This document shows, one piece after another, positions 1 through 10,014 of a stretch of DNA of 64,000 nucleotides (position 1 is the stretch's first letter; each line of letters starts with the position of its first letter). The stretch lies in the NCBI GenBank assembly GCA_023101885.1, contig JALPQD010000916.1, positions 186,001 to 250,000 on the forward strand, given 5' to 3'. Both the position numbers and the translations under genes were made by a program. Below the pieces are notes generated by a model, which worked only from the letters and a program-made list of their open reading frames with translations, had not been told where the DNA came from and did no database searches. The DNA is from Typhlomys cinereus (taxonomy: Eukaryota; Chordata; Mammalia; Rodentia; Platacanthomyidae).

Positions 1-15
1 AACAGCGAGGAAAGG

Positions 16-235
16 CGGGGCGGGAGCTGGGAGGGGCGGAGCGTGGAGCTGGGAGGGGCGGAGCGTGGAGCTGGGAGGGGCGGAGCGTGGAGCTGGAAGA
101 GGCGGGGTGTGGAGCTCGGAGGGGCGGGGCGTGGAGCTGGGAGGGGCGGGGCGTGGAGCTGGGAGGGGTGGGGCGTGGAGCTGGGAGGGGCGGGGCGTGG
201 AGCTCGGAGGGGCGGGGCGTGGAGCTGGGAGCACT
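16..235. repeat. 22-bp GC-box minisatellite
   Basis: About ten head-to-tail copies of a 22-base unit start at 43, 65, 87, 109, 131, 153, 175, 197 and 219. The core is GTGGAGCTGGGAGGGGCGGG. Each unit carries GGGGCGGGGC or a one-base variant, which is the Sp1/KLF GC-box. The plus strand is strongly G-rich, with runs of three and four G close together, so quadruplex formation is possible although one loop per unit is about 9 bases. Small open frames here are translated repeat and not genes. Confidence 0.95.
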
Positions 236-819
236 CAGCCTTGTGTGCCTGCCTTAGTGTTCTGGTTCTGACTGTTATGTTCTGAGAACAGAATCGAGCC
301 CTGGCGACAAGAAGTGTGAGGCCCGGGTGGATCAGCTGCCTTCAGCTTGCCAGCCGGGTAGAGGGCAGAGAGCAAGTACCACTTAGTGGCATGCGGACAC
401 CTCATCTTGGCCACTGAGTTTGAAGGGCAAGCAGGAATCTGGCCAGAGAAGGGGGCAGGGCTATAGCAAGGCAGAGTGGCATGGAGAGATGAACTGAGAG
501 GGACTTGGGCTGGAAAATGGGCGTGGGGAGACCCCGAGGGAGCCCCGAGGCTGGAGAGACACATGGAGTCGCCTGCATGTGATCTGAGCACTTGGTCTAG
601 GACGGTGGAAGCCTCGACTAACACAGGCTGCAGAGAACACAGGAGCCTTCTGGGGCCTGAGGGTGTTAAGGGGCGGGAACGCTGCTCAGAGCCGGAGTAG
701 AGGGTGAGGGTCTCCGCAAAGCTGAGCTGAGCAGCTTCCTTCCAGTCCTTCTGTCTTTAATGGTCTAGAGGGCAGGCGTCAGCTTCCAGATGCAGAACAT
801 GGCTGCAGCTGTGGTGTCA
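236..819. other. Single-copy, no feature seen
   Basis: Moderate-GC unique sequence. Open frames of 74 and 129 codons on opposite strands have no recognisable domain, low complexity or splice context. No interspersed repeat was recognised. Confidence 0.5.
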
Positions 820-1018
820 GACCTGGTGCTGAATAAACCTAGTGTTAAGTACGCCTGGTGCCACGAAACCTTGGTACTAAGTACCCATGGTGCTAAGTGT
901 TCCTGGTGCTGAGTTCCCCTAGTGCTGAGTAACCCTAGCTGTGAATGTCCCTGGTGCTGAGTATTCTTGATGCCGAGTACCCTTGGTGTAGAGTACCTGG
1001 GACACTGAGTACCCCTCC
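820..1018. repeat. Degenerate ~18-bp minisatellite
   Basis: Roughly eleven diverged copies of a 16-20 base unit resembling TGGTGCTGAGTACCCC. Copies differ by substitutions and small indels, so this is an old array that is probably no longer expanding. Confidence 0.75.
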
Positions 1019-1130
1019 TGCCTGACCCAGAGCTAGGTATCCCTGACCATACCAACAATCTGTCCACAGGGGAGGAAATGTTCTGAGTCTCCAAAGGAAA
1101 CACAGAGCCTTCTGACAAGGCCAGGTCCCG

Positions 1131-1222
1131 CCCAGGCTGGCTGACCCCGCCCAGGCTGGCTGACCCCGCCCAGGCTGGTTGACCCCGCCCAGGCTGACTG
1201 ACCCCTCCCAGGCTGGTCAGGC
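1131..1222. repeat. 19-bp minisatellite
   Basis: Five copies of CCCAGGCTGGCTGACCCCG, period 19 bases (equivalent A positions 1134, 1153, 1172, 1191, 1210), with single-base changes in the later copies. Confidence 0.92.
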
Positions 1223-1919
1223 TGGTCTGTGCTCGGCCTCGCTGTCTCATAACAGCGCGGGCACACATGACTTTAACCCCAGCCACTTTCACAGGTCAAC
1301 AGTATTGGACTCTCCTCTGTTTATCTCTAGAAAGTCTTCACTCTCCCAAACAGAGACTCTGTTGAGTAATGTGCCATTGTGTGTTCATACCATGTCGTGT
1401 TTGCCCTGCCAACTGTGATAGATTCTTGAGTTGCCCTTGTACGAAATGCTGCTATAAGCCTGGGCCCGAGCCCTGATTTCAATTCCCAAGATGTGTACTT
1501 TGAAGCACAATCACAAGATCACATGACAAGCCTCTGCTTGTCTATCTTGCATGGCCACCAGTGCTGCCTTCAGTGGCAGCCACGCGGCTGAGCATCTCGC
1601 CAGCACAGCAGGGCGCTGTCCTAGCTGTGGGACCTTGTTGTGGGAGTGACATTGTGGTGAAAGCTCACATGTGTTCTGGGAGCTTCCGTGTTTCCTGAAG
1701 CTCACAAAGCCCATTCCTATGAGATAAGTTAGGAATAAACTTAATTTCTTTCCATACGAGTAACAGTGTTATTTTGTCGAGTGGCTATTGCACAGTATGG
1801 CGATTAACATTTGCACATGCCTAACTACTTAATAACTGGAATGCCTAGGTGCGTCCTGTGGCTACAAAGCAGCATCAGAACTACTACGGAGACATTTCGG
1901 GAACCATGTTTGCTCAGAG
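1223..1919. other. Single-copy; possible LTR tail near 1,734
   Basis: Mostly unique sequence. An AATAAA at 1734-1739 in a short AT-rich stretch resembles the polyadenylation region of a rodent MaLR LTR in plus orientation, but the upstream part is too diverged for me to call it. Nothing else was recognised. Confidence 0.35.
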
Positions 1920-2535
1920 CATTGCATGCAGAAATTGCCAGGAGCCATGCATGTTGGGGAGTATCTCATGCAGGCACTGTCAGGAGCCATGCATATTGGG
2001 GAGTATCTCATGCAGGCACAGCCAGGAGCCATGCATGGAGCAATGCATGCAGACACAACCAGGAACCATGCGTGCTGGGAACATTGCATACAGACACTGC
2101 CAGGAGCCGTGCATGCTGGAAGCTCTGCATGCAGACGCTGCCAGGAGCCGTGCATGCTGGGAGCTCTGCATGCAGACACTGCCAGGAGCCGTGCATGCTG
2201 GGAGCACTGCATGCAGACATAGCCGGGAGCTGTGCATGCTGGGAACACTGGACAATGATGTTGCCAGGAGCCATGCATGCTGCGAGCATTGCATACAGAT
2301 ACTGCCAGGAGCCGTGCATGCTGGCAGCTCTGCATGCAGACACTGCCAGGAGCCGTGCATGCTGGGAGTACTGCATGCAGACATAGCCAGGAGCTGTGCA
2401 TGCTGGGAGTACTGCATGCAGACATAGCCAGGAGCTGTGCATGCTGGGAACACTGGACAATGATGTTGCCAGGAGCCGTGCATGCTGGGAGCATTGCGTG
2501 CAGACACTGGCAGGAGCCGTGCATGCTGGAGCACT
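1920..2535. repeat. 41-bp GCATGC-rich minisatellite
   Basis: About fifteen copies of a unit near 41 bases; homologous points at 2171 and 2212 are exactly 41 apart. Each full unit contains two GCATGC palindromes about 20 bases apart (core GCCAGGAGCCGTGCATGCTG, later CTGCATGCAGACA). The first copies are shorter and more diverged. The unit lacks stop codons in several frames on both strands, which produces overlapping open frames of up to 220 codons. Because 41 is not a multiple of 3, the frame rotates each unit, so the predicted peptide has no stable repeat. This argues against coding function. Confidence 0.93.
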
Positions 2536-2540
2536 ACGGT

Positions 2541-3410
2541 TCCCCTAGCCTTTCAATGGATGGTTTCAACTAGCAAGATGCTTGTGCTTTTTGGCCATGG
2601 TTTACACGGGAAAGCTCCTGAAGATTCCTGTGTGAATAGTGACTGGGGCCTCAGTGTGGCAGTATGCGGGGATGGGGTCGTGGGGAGGCTGAGCCCAGCA
2701 GGATATCACACCCAGTGGCTATCACCCGGGGGGGGGGGATGCAGGTCACTCTTGGGACAGTGCACTAGAGAGCGTTGTGGGCTGAACAAGAACAACAGGT
2801 GGTTCTCCCCGTCCTCGCTGCCTGATCCGGCTCTCAGCGCCTCAGCCTTGCTGTGATGCTGCCCACAAAGGCTGAACCTTGCTCTCCAACCCCCACACTG
2901 ACCAGCCAACGAATCTCATTTCTTTGCAAAACCTGCTTCTTGTATTTCACTTAAATAGCATGAGACGGACTAACCCAGCCCCGGGGTCTTCGAGAAGAGC
3001 CATGGCCTCTTTCCTAGGCAAAGAGGTGCAGAGGTGGGCGGTGCCCCGCGTGGTGCTCCCCCACACGGCTGCGAACTGGACGCTCTCAACTTCGTGATTC
3101 GGTTGCACGCGCTGCTGATAAGGATTCATCTAGCCAATGGCACAGAAAGGTCTGTCTTATTTACAGCGTCTAGCCATCTTCTGGCCGGCAGCACTACCCT
3201 CCATAGCTCAACAGCTCCGACTTCATCAGCAGTAACAGCTGTCTCCTCTGAGAAAGGTGTCAGAGGAAAATTGCTAACAGAAACATGCTTGGGAAGCCAC
3301 GGGCCGCGAGGCAGTCCCTCGCCGCCTCTGAGGAGGCTGCCTTCTCTCTGTTGGCCTTACGGGCTTTGTTTATACGCCTCTCAATTAAAGCATTTCCCCA
3401 CTGGATGATG
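2541..3410. other. Single-copy, no gene seen
   Basis: Unique sequence with an 11-base G run at 2728-2738. Short open frames (up to 124 codons) show no domain. No transposon was recognised. Confidence 0.45.
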
Positions 3411-3415
3411 TTGAT

Positions 3416-3510
3416 GTGTCTACACTTATTAATCTATTTTTCTTCTAGAACGTAAGCTCCTGAGGATAGGGATTTAGCTTATTTACTGCCGAGGTCTCAG
3501 TTAAGGAAAA
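3416..3510 (+). mobile_element. L2/MIR-type 3' end fragment
   Basis: The stretch around 3448-3475 (GAACGTAAGCTCCTGAGGAT followed by AGGGATTTAG) matches the characteristic 3' region shared by ancient L2 LINEs and MIR SINEs (GTAAGCTCC..GAGGGCAGGGA). It is diverged, as expected for a relic from before the rodent radiation. Confidence 0.6.
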
Positions 3511-3659
3511 TACTAGTGTGTTTGCCTGGGGAAAAAGGAAAAAAAATAGCTTTAGACCTTGGATTCTGATTTTATAATTTCTGTCCTAAGGAAGTAGGAA
3601 TAAGCATGGAGATACTTAATGGAAAAGATACTCTTACCAGCATTAATTCTAATTCCAAA

Positions 3660-3950
3660 ATTATATGCAACTTTAAATGCTTAACAATAGGGAAATATTT
3701 AATTAAACCACTATGCATCTGTTTAATGCTTGCAGGACCATTAAAGCTAATGCTCACCAGTAGTTTATAGTAGCAAGAAATAATTGTTAATGTACAGTTT
3801 TTTAAAACATGACCAAATACTGTAAATATAATATAGCTGCAATTTTGAAAAATGAATTGAAGTATGCATCTGGAAGAAAAATGGGTGAGAAAAGATTAAG
3901 ACTGTGCCAATAATTGCCTCTGGGTAATTATTCTACTTCTTAAGTGACTT
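3660..3950 (+). mobile_element. Ancient L1M 3'-end fragment
   Basis: AT-rich block whose order of landmarks follows the 3' end of old mammalian L1 (L1M) copies. These are GGGAAATATTTAATTAAACC, an 'actatgcat...ccattaaa' segment, a segment like 'taatgtacag', and finally 'aattgcctctgggtaat'. I recognise this from the family pattern and did not align it. Subfamily is unresolved. Confidence 0.6.
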
Positions 3951-4135
3951 CTGACTTGTCCAAGTGGGGCTTGTGGGCCTTGAGGCCCCAGGCAGAGACA
4001 CGGGGCACAGTTGGCTCCAAGCTCCTTTCTAGCAGGCCTTTCTCTTTCCTTTCTCTATTACCCATTCTCCAAGGTCAGCCCAGTCTCTGTTCTACTGTGT
4101 CTTCTCTGACCCTGCCAGCTTCTCTATGACGGCCT

Positions 4136-4285
4136 GAGCTAGAAGTACATTGCATCTCATGCTCCCCTGACCCGTCGCATGTCCTGAGCTAGAAGTACAT
4201 TGCATCTCATGCTCCCCTGACCCGTCGCATGTCCTGAGCTAGGAGTACATTGCATCTCATGCTGTCCTGACCCGTCGCACGTTGG
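4136..4285. repeat. 50-bp triplicate minisatellite
   Basis: Three near-identical 50-base copies start at 4136, 4186 and 4236. The unit begins GAGCTAGAAGTACATTGCAT. The third copy has a few substitutions. Confidence 0.95.
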
Positions 4286-4444
4286 ATGGAATGGGAAGTG
4301 ATATGGCCTGGAGTCACTGGCTCTGGGTGCCCACTGGTCCTGGTGACCTGTGGGGGCGACTGGCTCTGGGTACCTCAGTTCATTACCCAAACACGGATCA
4401 CATCTGGGTAGCCGTGACTATAAGCACACGAGGTGAGGCCTTGC

Positions 4445-4560
4445 TATGAGAAGCTCAGTTAATTGCTTGTAATTTTCACAACTGAGGCCACGTATTGGTC
4501 ATGGGTGAATTGAGGCACATGAGACCGTGAAGTGGAACTAGCCAGCAACAGCTGGGAACT
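4445..4560 (+). mobile_element. Possible MIR SINE fragment
   Basis: The stretch with 'aattttcacaac', then 'gggtgaattgaggcacatgag' and 'gtgaagtggaactagcc', follows the conserved central/3' part of MIR (tttcacaac...gatgaggaaactgaggcac...). It is diverged, so the call is tentative. Confidence 0.4.
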
Positions 4561-5055
4561 GTGGCGCCCGGCACACATCTGTATTTTGAAGGAGATTTTT
4601 TCACATCCCGTCTACAATACAGAGCTGACTTACTTTGTGGAGGACTCTGGGACAAATCTTCAGTTCACCAATTGCTATTGTGGGTTCTGGCTTTCCAAGG
4701 ACGTGATGGCGGCGTAGCATGCAGTGAGGCAGGACATGGAGAGCCGACCAGGATGTCTACGCCAGTGCAGAGACGGGCACAGCTAGAGAGCGGGTGTGAA
4801 ATATCCTCCGAGGAAAGGACTGCACCGAGCGAGGCCTGCAGTCCCTTCCGCTGACGCTTTCTCTGCAAGGCAACATTACTGCTGCGGGAGCCTGGGCTGC
4901 TGCGAATCCAAGGCCCCGCCCCAGCGAGCAGACTCAAGATGCCTGTTAGTGACCACGAGATGGAGGCAACCCCAACTCTCCAACGTAAAGCGAGCGAACA
5001 GTGGATCTGCGACACTGTAGGATGCTCACGTGAGCAGCACCGAGAGCATGGGTGG
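4561..5055. other. Single-copy, no feature seen
   Basis: Unique sequence. Open frames of 97 to 146 codons overlap on opposite strands and show no recognisable domain. Confidence 0.45.
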
Positions 5056-5185
5056 CACCGAGGGGCGTGGGTGGGTACCCCATTGTGGGGGCGCGTGGAT
5101 GGCACTGAGGGTTATGGGCAGGTACTGCATGTGAGCAGCACTGAAGGGTGTGGGCGGGTACCCTACATGGGGGCTAACACTGAGA
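5056..5185. repeat. Degenerate 38-45-bp minisatellite
   Basis: Three imperfect copies of a segment like GCACTGAGGGTTATGGGCAGGTAC begin near 5057, 5102 and 5138. Spacing is irregular and similarity moderate. Confidence 0.6.
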
Positions 5186-5304
5186 TGACACGTGCCCCGA
5201 GCTAGAGACCTAAATCCATCCTCATCCTCCACAGCGGGAGCAGCCGGGAGAGTGACGTGAGCCATGCTGTGGGCGGACTGCGTGGGCGGTGGGCGGACGC
5301 GGGC

Positions 5305-5470
5305 GGTGGGCGACGTGGGCTGGACCGCGTGGGCTGTGGACCGCGTGGGCTGTGGACCGCGTGGGCTGTGGACCGCGTGGGCTGTGGACCGCGTGGGCTG
5401 TGGACCGCGTGGGCTGTGGACCGCGTGGGCTGTGGACCGCGTGGGCTGTGGGCGGACCGCGTGGGCTCTT
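5305..5470. repeat. 16-bp CpG-rich minisatellite
   Basis: Eight essentially identical 16-base units (TGGACCGCGTGGGCTG) start at 5321, 5337, 5353, 5369, 5385, 5401, 5417 and 5433. A ninth variant unit follows a 4-base insertion, and diverged precursor copies lie just upstream. Each unit holds two CpG within CCGCG. The perfect identity suggests recent expansion. Open frames on both strands, including a 153-codon plus frame, are translated repeat. Confidence 0.96.
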
Positions 5471-5880
5471 CAGCCCGCTGCCGGTCCCTCCATGGAAGAC
5501 GTGTAGTGTGGGCTTCGGGAGGCAGGTCAGACAGGTGGTTCCCTCTGTGGACAGGCTCAGCTCCTCACGGAAGGCTTTCTGGGGGAGCACTCGTGCCTGT
5601 GGCTGCTGCTTGCCCGGCACATAGCAGCACCCCGCCGTCTTGGACTCAGAGACCAGGCCTCCCCGGTACTGCTGCTGACACGGGATCTTGGGCTTCCCAG
5701 ACTCTTCCAGAGAGGTGAGTGGAGTCCTTATAACTTCAGCAGAGTGGTCGGTGCCTGCAATGTAACCACTTAGGTCTCTAGGGAAGGAGGATTGACCTAA
5801 GTCTGGGCGACCGAGTAGCCAGGGTTCCTGGGTACCTGCTCAGCTGCCGGCTACCCGAGTCAGGCCAACTTCTTGTCTCA
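5471..5880. other. Single-copy, no feature seen
   Basis: Unique GC-rich sequence following the CpG array. No coding or repeat signal was recognised. Confidence 0.4.
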
Positions 5881-5884
5881 GAAA

Positions 5885-5975
5885 AGTGACTTCTTGTGCA
5901 CTATTTCTGATAAATTACCTACTTTCAGGCGTTTTGTTATTGCAATAGAAATAGACTAAGACACCTGCATTTTTG
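5885..5975 (+). mobile_element. MaLR LTR 3' end, plus orientation
   Basis: The sequence 'gataaattacctactttcagg..ttttgttattgcaatagaaatagactaagaca' follows the conserved end of MaLR LTRs (ataaattaccca..caggtatt.tgttatagcaa...actaagaca). Only this terminal part is recognisable; the upstream LTR body is too diverged to delimit. Confidence 0.6.
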
Positions 5976-7111
5976 TTTTCTAGACTCACAAACTGGAGGA
6001 AGGGATAATGAAGAGGGGACGCAGGAACCCGACAGGACCTGGGCCGAGATGGCTGGAGACCACAGTCCGTGGTGCAGGACCCAGGGCTGAGACAATCGGT
6101 GTGAAACCAGCTTGAGACACAGCCAGGGTCAGTGACGAGCTGGCCTGAGTATAGTGGTTAGAGACGTGTCTGACGGTCTCCCCAAGTGCGTCTTGGGGCA
6201 GCGGGGAAGGACAAGATGATTTTTTCTGTGGAGAGGAAGAGCGGGTCACAGCTCTGAATGTGTCTTGAGCTTCAAGCCTTGTGACCTCAGAGCAGAGCTG
6301 GAAATGTGCGTTGGTGCCCAGAGGAAGATGTAAGTGTATTGTACGCTCAGCGGTGAACCACACGCGGTGGTAAGGCATGGCCTAGAAATACAGCCACTCA
6401 TGTCACAAACACAGACTGTGACATGCCAATGATTACTGAGATGAAACATTTAGTTTAGCTCAGAAGTCCAGTAAAATGGAAGCTGCTCTTTGTCCACATC
6501 GTTTTTCCATTCATGAGGGTCTATGAGAAAAGCAGCGAGTATGCTCATCACAACATACTAGAATGTGGAGAATGTACGAACCCTAAGGAGGCTCTCAAAC
6601 GGACAGCAGGCAGGCGGGGCGGGGGTGTTGAATCCATGCTGCATGTCAGTGGAGGATCATTTGCTCTGTCAGATTTCCTGAAGAAAAGTATTAGTATGTT
6701 GCTTAAGTGTCTGTTAGGGTTAGTGGCCTGGGACTATAACTGCAATAATGTTGCTCGTCTAGAAACGCTTGGATTGAACCCTTGCAATTCTCGCAACAGT
6801 GGTTGGTTAAAAATTACTGGAGTCAAAGCCACAGGCCACCTCGTGAGGAACAACTCAGACACCCTCCCACTTCATGTCTCTCTGTGCCACGTGCTGGACG
6901 CCTCTAGACCAGCGGGGTGACCGTCGCTCTCGAGCAGCGGGGTGAGCTGATCCTGACCTCTGCCTTGCTGCCAGCCTTGGGTGGCATGGAAGTGCTTTTG
7001 TTGGGGACAAATGGCATGTCCACATTGTTCTCGGGGTTTCTCTAGTCTTCACGGCTTCTTCCGGCCATGGTTTCTGACATGAGGATTGCTCTTAGCACAA
7101 GATACAGACAC
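5976..7111. other. Single-copy, no gene seen
   Basis: About 1.1 kb of unique sequence. Open frames up to 135 codons (6513-6920 plus, 5986-6378 minus) have no domain. A TTAGGGTTAG at 6714-6723 is too short to be an interstitial telomere tract. Confidence 0.45.
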
Positions 7112-7227
7112 AGGACGGGAGACTGCGCATGACCGTCTTCGGGACGGGAGACTGCGCATGACCGTCTTCGGGACGGGAGACTGCGCATGACCGTCTTCGG
7201 GACGGGAGACTGCGCATGACCGTCTTC
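7112..7227. repeat. 29-bp minisatellite, 4 copies
   Basis: Four units start at 7112, 7141, 7170 and 7199 and are identical apart from the first base of the first copy. Each contains GGAGACTGCGCATGACCGTC. The perfect identity suggests a young, possibly polymorphic array. Confidence 0.96.
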
Positions 7228-7449
7228 GGCTGAGCTCAGTTCTGATGCGGCTGAGCATCACAGCCACGCATAAGAACCTCGCATCTCAAAGCGCTTCAGA
7301 GGAAGAGCCGCGCGCTGGCGTCTGCAACAAGACCCCCCGCCTTGGTGGTTCATCCACGGCGGCGGTCTGAGCTCAGGAGGTTTGAGGCCCAGGATAGAGG
7401 TGTCGCAGGCCTGGTTCCCAGACGAACTGTGGGCAGATCTGTTCCAGCC

Positions 7450-7596
7450 TATGACCTGACTTCTGGTGGCTGTGACCTGACTTCTGGTGGCTATGACCTG
7501 ACTTCTGGTGGCTGTGACCTGACTTCTGGTGGCTGTGACCTGACTTCTGGTGGCTGTGACCTGACTTCTGGTGGCTGTGACCTGACTTCTGGTGGC
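7450..7596. repeat. 21-bp minisatellite, exactly 7 copies
   Basis: Seven 21-base units, 147 bases in all, each like GTGACCTGACTTCTGGTGGC plus one base. Only single-base differences occur (TATGAC versus TGTGAC) and there are no indels. The period is 7 codons, so one plus frame reads a repeated Thr-Ser-Gly-Gly-Cys-Asp-Leu and the minus frame reads His-Gln-Lys-Ser-Gly-His-Ser. Nothing around it looks like an exon. Confidence 0.96.
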
Positions 7597-7714
7597 TGGC
7601 CGGCTGTCTTCGGCATGCCTTGCTTAGAGGAGCATCACCCCGTCTTGGCATCCTTTGGCTTAGAGGTGCATCACCCCACCTCTGCCTTCCTCGTTTCCTG
7701 ACCTCCTGTCTGCC

Positions 7715-7885
7715 TGGCCAAGTTCCTCTTCATAAGACACCATCTACATTGAATTAGGACCCAACACAGTGAATTCCTAGCTTGGATCCCTGTTGCAGCT
7801 CCTGTGCCCAATAAGGTCATTTCCTAAAGTATGAGGTTGGGGGTCAGTCCCAATTTCCTGGGGAGAAACCACAGGCCTTCTAACA
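7715..7885 (-). mobile_element. MLT1-type LTR fragment, antisense
   Basis: Ordered landmarks match the reverse complement of an MLT1 (ancient MaLR) LTR. They are 'cttcataagacacc', 'cattgaattaggaccca', 'aataaggtcatttcctaaagt', and 'gaggttgggggtcag'. Divergence is high, as expected for an element predating rodents. Confidence 0.65.
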
Positions 7886-8639
7886 GAAACACCAGCTTTG
7901 CTGTGCACTGGATTCGTCCGAAACACATTTTCTTCTGCACATCATACTTGTTCACCCTGCGAATGCACAGCTTGAGCGATTGCTTCGCTTATCAGTGCAA
8001 ACTCTGAAAACTTCAGGTACTTAAGACACTGGCAATAAAGGACCCCACAGCCAATTTAGTGCTGGGAAGAGACTCACAAAGCCCACAGCTAAAGCAACCA
8101 CGGTCACCTTCTCACTCTGCTGTTGTTTTTGACTTGAGAATCTTACCATCAGCCCGTGGAATTAATGCTCTGCAGAAAACATTCTGGGAACAGAGAGCTT
8201 AGCGTTTCGCCATTCACAAAGCATATCATAGCTATCATCTCCGACCAGGCCCGAGGCAGATTGCCTGATGTCTTGATTGCGGAGAGCCCTCGGTTACACA
8301 GGACTCATGGCTGGCCAGCGCCAAGTGGACAAGACCCTGGCAGAGATCTGGACTCTACGCCCCTGGGTTTCCAAGCCTCACTTTGCTCCTTGAGAGGAAT
8401 AAGATCTCTCATATTCCTCCATACTGAGCAGAGATGAAGTGTCACATCTTCTATACTATCAGAATTAATCCAATTCAGCTCTTCAGTTTCTTCTAAGAAT
8501 CACAGATTCATTTCGGGTGAGGATGGGAAGGACAGAACAGAGGGCGGTAGACCTGTACCCCACGCTGTGCTCTGTATGCCGTTCCTTGCCCTGCACACCC
8601 CTATGTCCTTATCCCACCACACACCCCGTATCTCATCAT
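7886..8639. other. Single-copy, no feature seen
   Basis: Unique sequence of mixed composition. A 93-codon plus frame at 8156-8437 has no recognisable domain. Confidence 0.4.
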
Positions 8640-8775
8640 ATGCCCTGCACCCCACTCCCACGCCCCACCCCCACCCTCCACCCTGCACCCCACTCCCACG
8701 CCCCACCCCCACCCTCCACCCTGCACTCCACTCCCATGCCCTGTGCCCCACTCACCCCCTGCACCTTACCCCACC
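8640..8775. repeat. 38-bp C-rich minisatellite
   Basis: Homologous CCTGCAC motifs at 8644, 8682 and 8720 are 38 bases apart. The unit is almost purely C and A on the plus strand (CACGCCCCACCCCCACCCTC). Two copies are near-identical and the flanking ones are degenerate. Confidence 0.88.
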
Positions 8776-9392
8776 CTGTGCCTCCTCCTCGCTCCCCGGT
8801 TCCAGCTGTGCTGCAGTTGTAGATCTGCTTATCTCTGCTCCGAGGGGAGAAGCTCTGCGCTTCATCTCTGCTCAGTGCTCGCCTGCTCCGGGGTCATGTC
8901 TGCTCTGCATCTGCGAGAGACACTGCTTTATTGGCTCCTGAGAAGCAAGCATCATTGAGAGCACCGCTTTCTTCTCTCGGACACTGTCTGTTGCCATAGA
9001 AATCTGTCTTAAGGGCTCTTCAGGCTGCAAGAACGCGCCATGGGGCATCGCAGAAGCTCAGACGCTGCTGGGCTGGCCAGTCCCAGCGCCATTATTCCCA
9101 GTCTCTGAAGTGCTCCCACGCTCCACCCCAGCCCGACTCAGAGATCACTGTGCATGGGTGGGGGGGCCGAGTGCTCCCCGTGCACAGAGAGCGGCGGGCT
9201 GGGGTGACCACAGTCCTGCCTCACTGGGGGAGGTGAACGAGGCGACAGAATGGCCATGAGGGCAGACTTTGGAAAGCAGGCCTGGCGTCAGCGGGCCGAG
9301 CTCTGAGGTGGCCAAGGCAGAGAAAGAAAGACAGGGTACCGCGCCACAAGGGGGTCCAGTCTGGCCACTGGGGCCACTTCACACTCCTGCAA
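8776..9392. other. Single-copy, no feature seen
   Basis: Unique sequence with a G-rich patch near 9157-9170. No gene or transposon was recognised. Confidence 0.4.
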
Positions 9393-9650
9393 GTGACCTA
9401 CTTGTGGTTGCTCTGCTGCAAGTGACCCACTCGTGGTTGCTCTGCTGCAAATGGACCCACTCGTGGTTGCTCTGCTGCAAGTGACCCACTCGTGGTTGCT
9501 CTGCTGCAAGTGACCCACTCGTGGTTGCTCTGCTGCAAGTGACCCACTCGTGGTTGCTCTGCTGCAAGTGACCCACTCGTGGTTGCTCTGCTGCAAGTGA
9601 CCCACTTGTGGTTGCTCTGCTGTATGTGACCCACTCGTGGTTGCTCTGCT
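9393..9650. repeat. 29-bp minisatellite, 9 copies
   Basis: Units of GTGACCCACTCGTGGTTGCT plus CTGCTGCAA start at 9393, 9422, about 9451 (30 bases in this copy), 9481, 9510, 9539, 9568, 9597 and 9626. The outer copies carry more substitutions. Minus frames of 78 to 123 codons, rich in Glu-Gln-Pro and Ser-Asn-His-Glu-Trp-Val, are read-through of the array and rotate frame each unit. Confidence 0.96.
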
Positions 9651-9865
9651 TGGAGCCACCTCGTGGCCCAGAAAGTGGCCCTAGCAAGAAGTCACCTCAG
9701 GAGGGACAGTGAGCTGGACTGAGCCCAGCGGGGTGTCCTGTCTTAGAGCCGTCCTCTGTGCTGGGGACACAACACAGAGTTAGAGTCCAACTCCACGCAA
9801 ATCGTAGACTCTGCCAGGAAAATAATTTATTGAGTGATGAAAGATGATCTTGAGGACATATATGA

Positions 9866-10010
9866 TGTGTCAATCAGCTTTCTGTCACTGTGACAAAATA
9901 CATGAGCCTGCCTACCTTAGAAGAGAAAGACGCCCTGCAGCTCAGGGTTTCAGAGGCCTCCATCCACGGTTTGTGGATCCCATTGCTTTGGGGCCTGCGG
10001 TGATTCACGA
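9866..10010 (-). mobile_element. MaLR-type LTR fragment, antisense
   Basis: 'agctttctgtcactgtgacaaaatac' followed by 'ctcagggtttcagaggcctccatcca' and 'cccattgctttggggcctgcggtga' follows the reverse complement of MaLR LTRs. The fragment stops where the CRE-bearing tandem array begins. Confidence 0.65.
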
Positions 10011-10014
10011 TGGG

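Noticed and set aside
1920..2535. CRISPR array
   Set aside because: Units are tandem without unique spacers, and the flanking SINEs, LINE-1 and MaLR LTRs show mammalian nuclear DNA.
6714..6723. TTAGGGTTAG as an interstitial telomere tract
   Set aside because: Only about one and a half telomere units; expected by chance in 64 kb.
7450..7596. Arrays with a period divisible by 3 (15, 15, 18, 21, 21, 27, 36, 39) as coding VNTRs
   Set aside because: Such periods are not clearly more common than others in the window (16, 19, 22, 23, 29, 34, 37, 38, 40, 41, 44, 47, 49, 50, 52), and none sits in an exon-like context.
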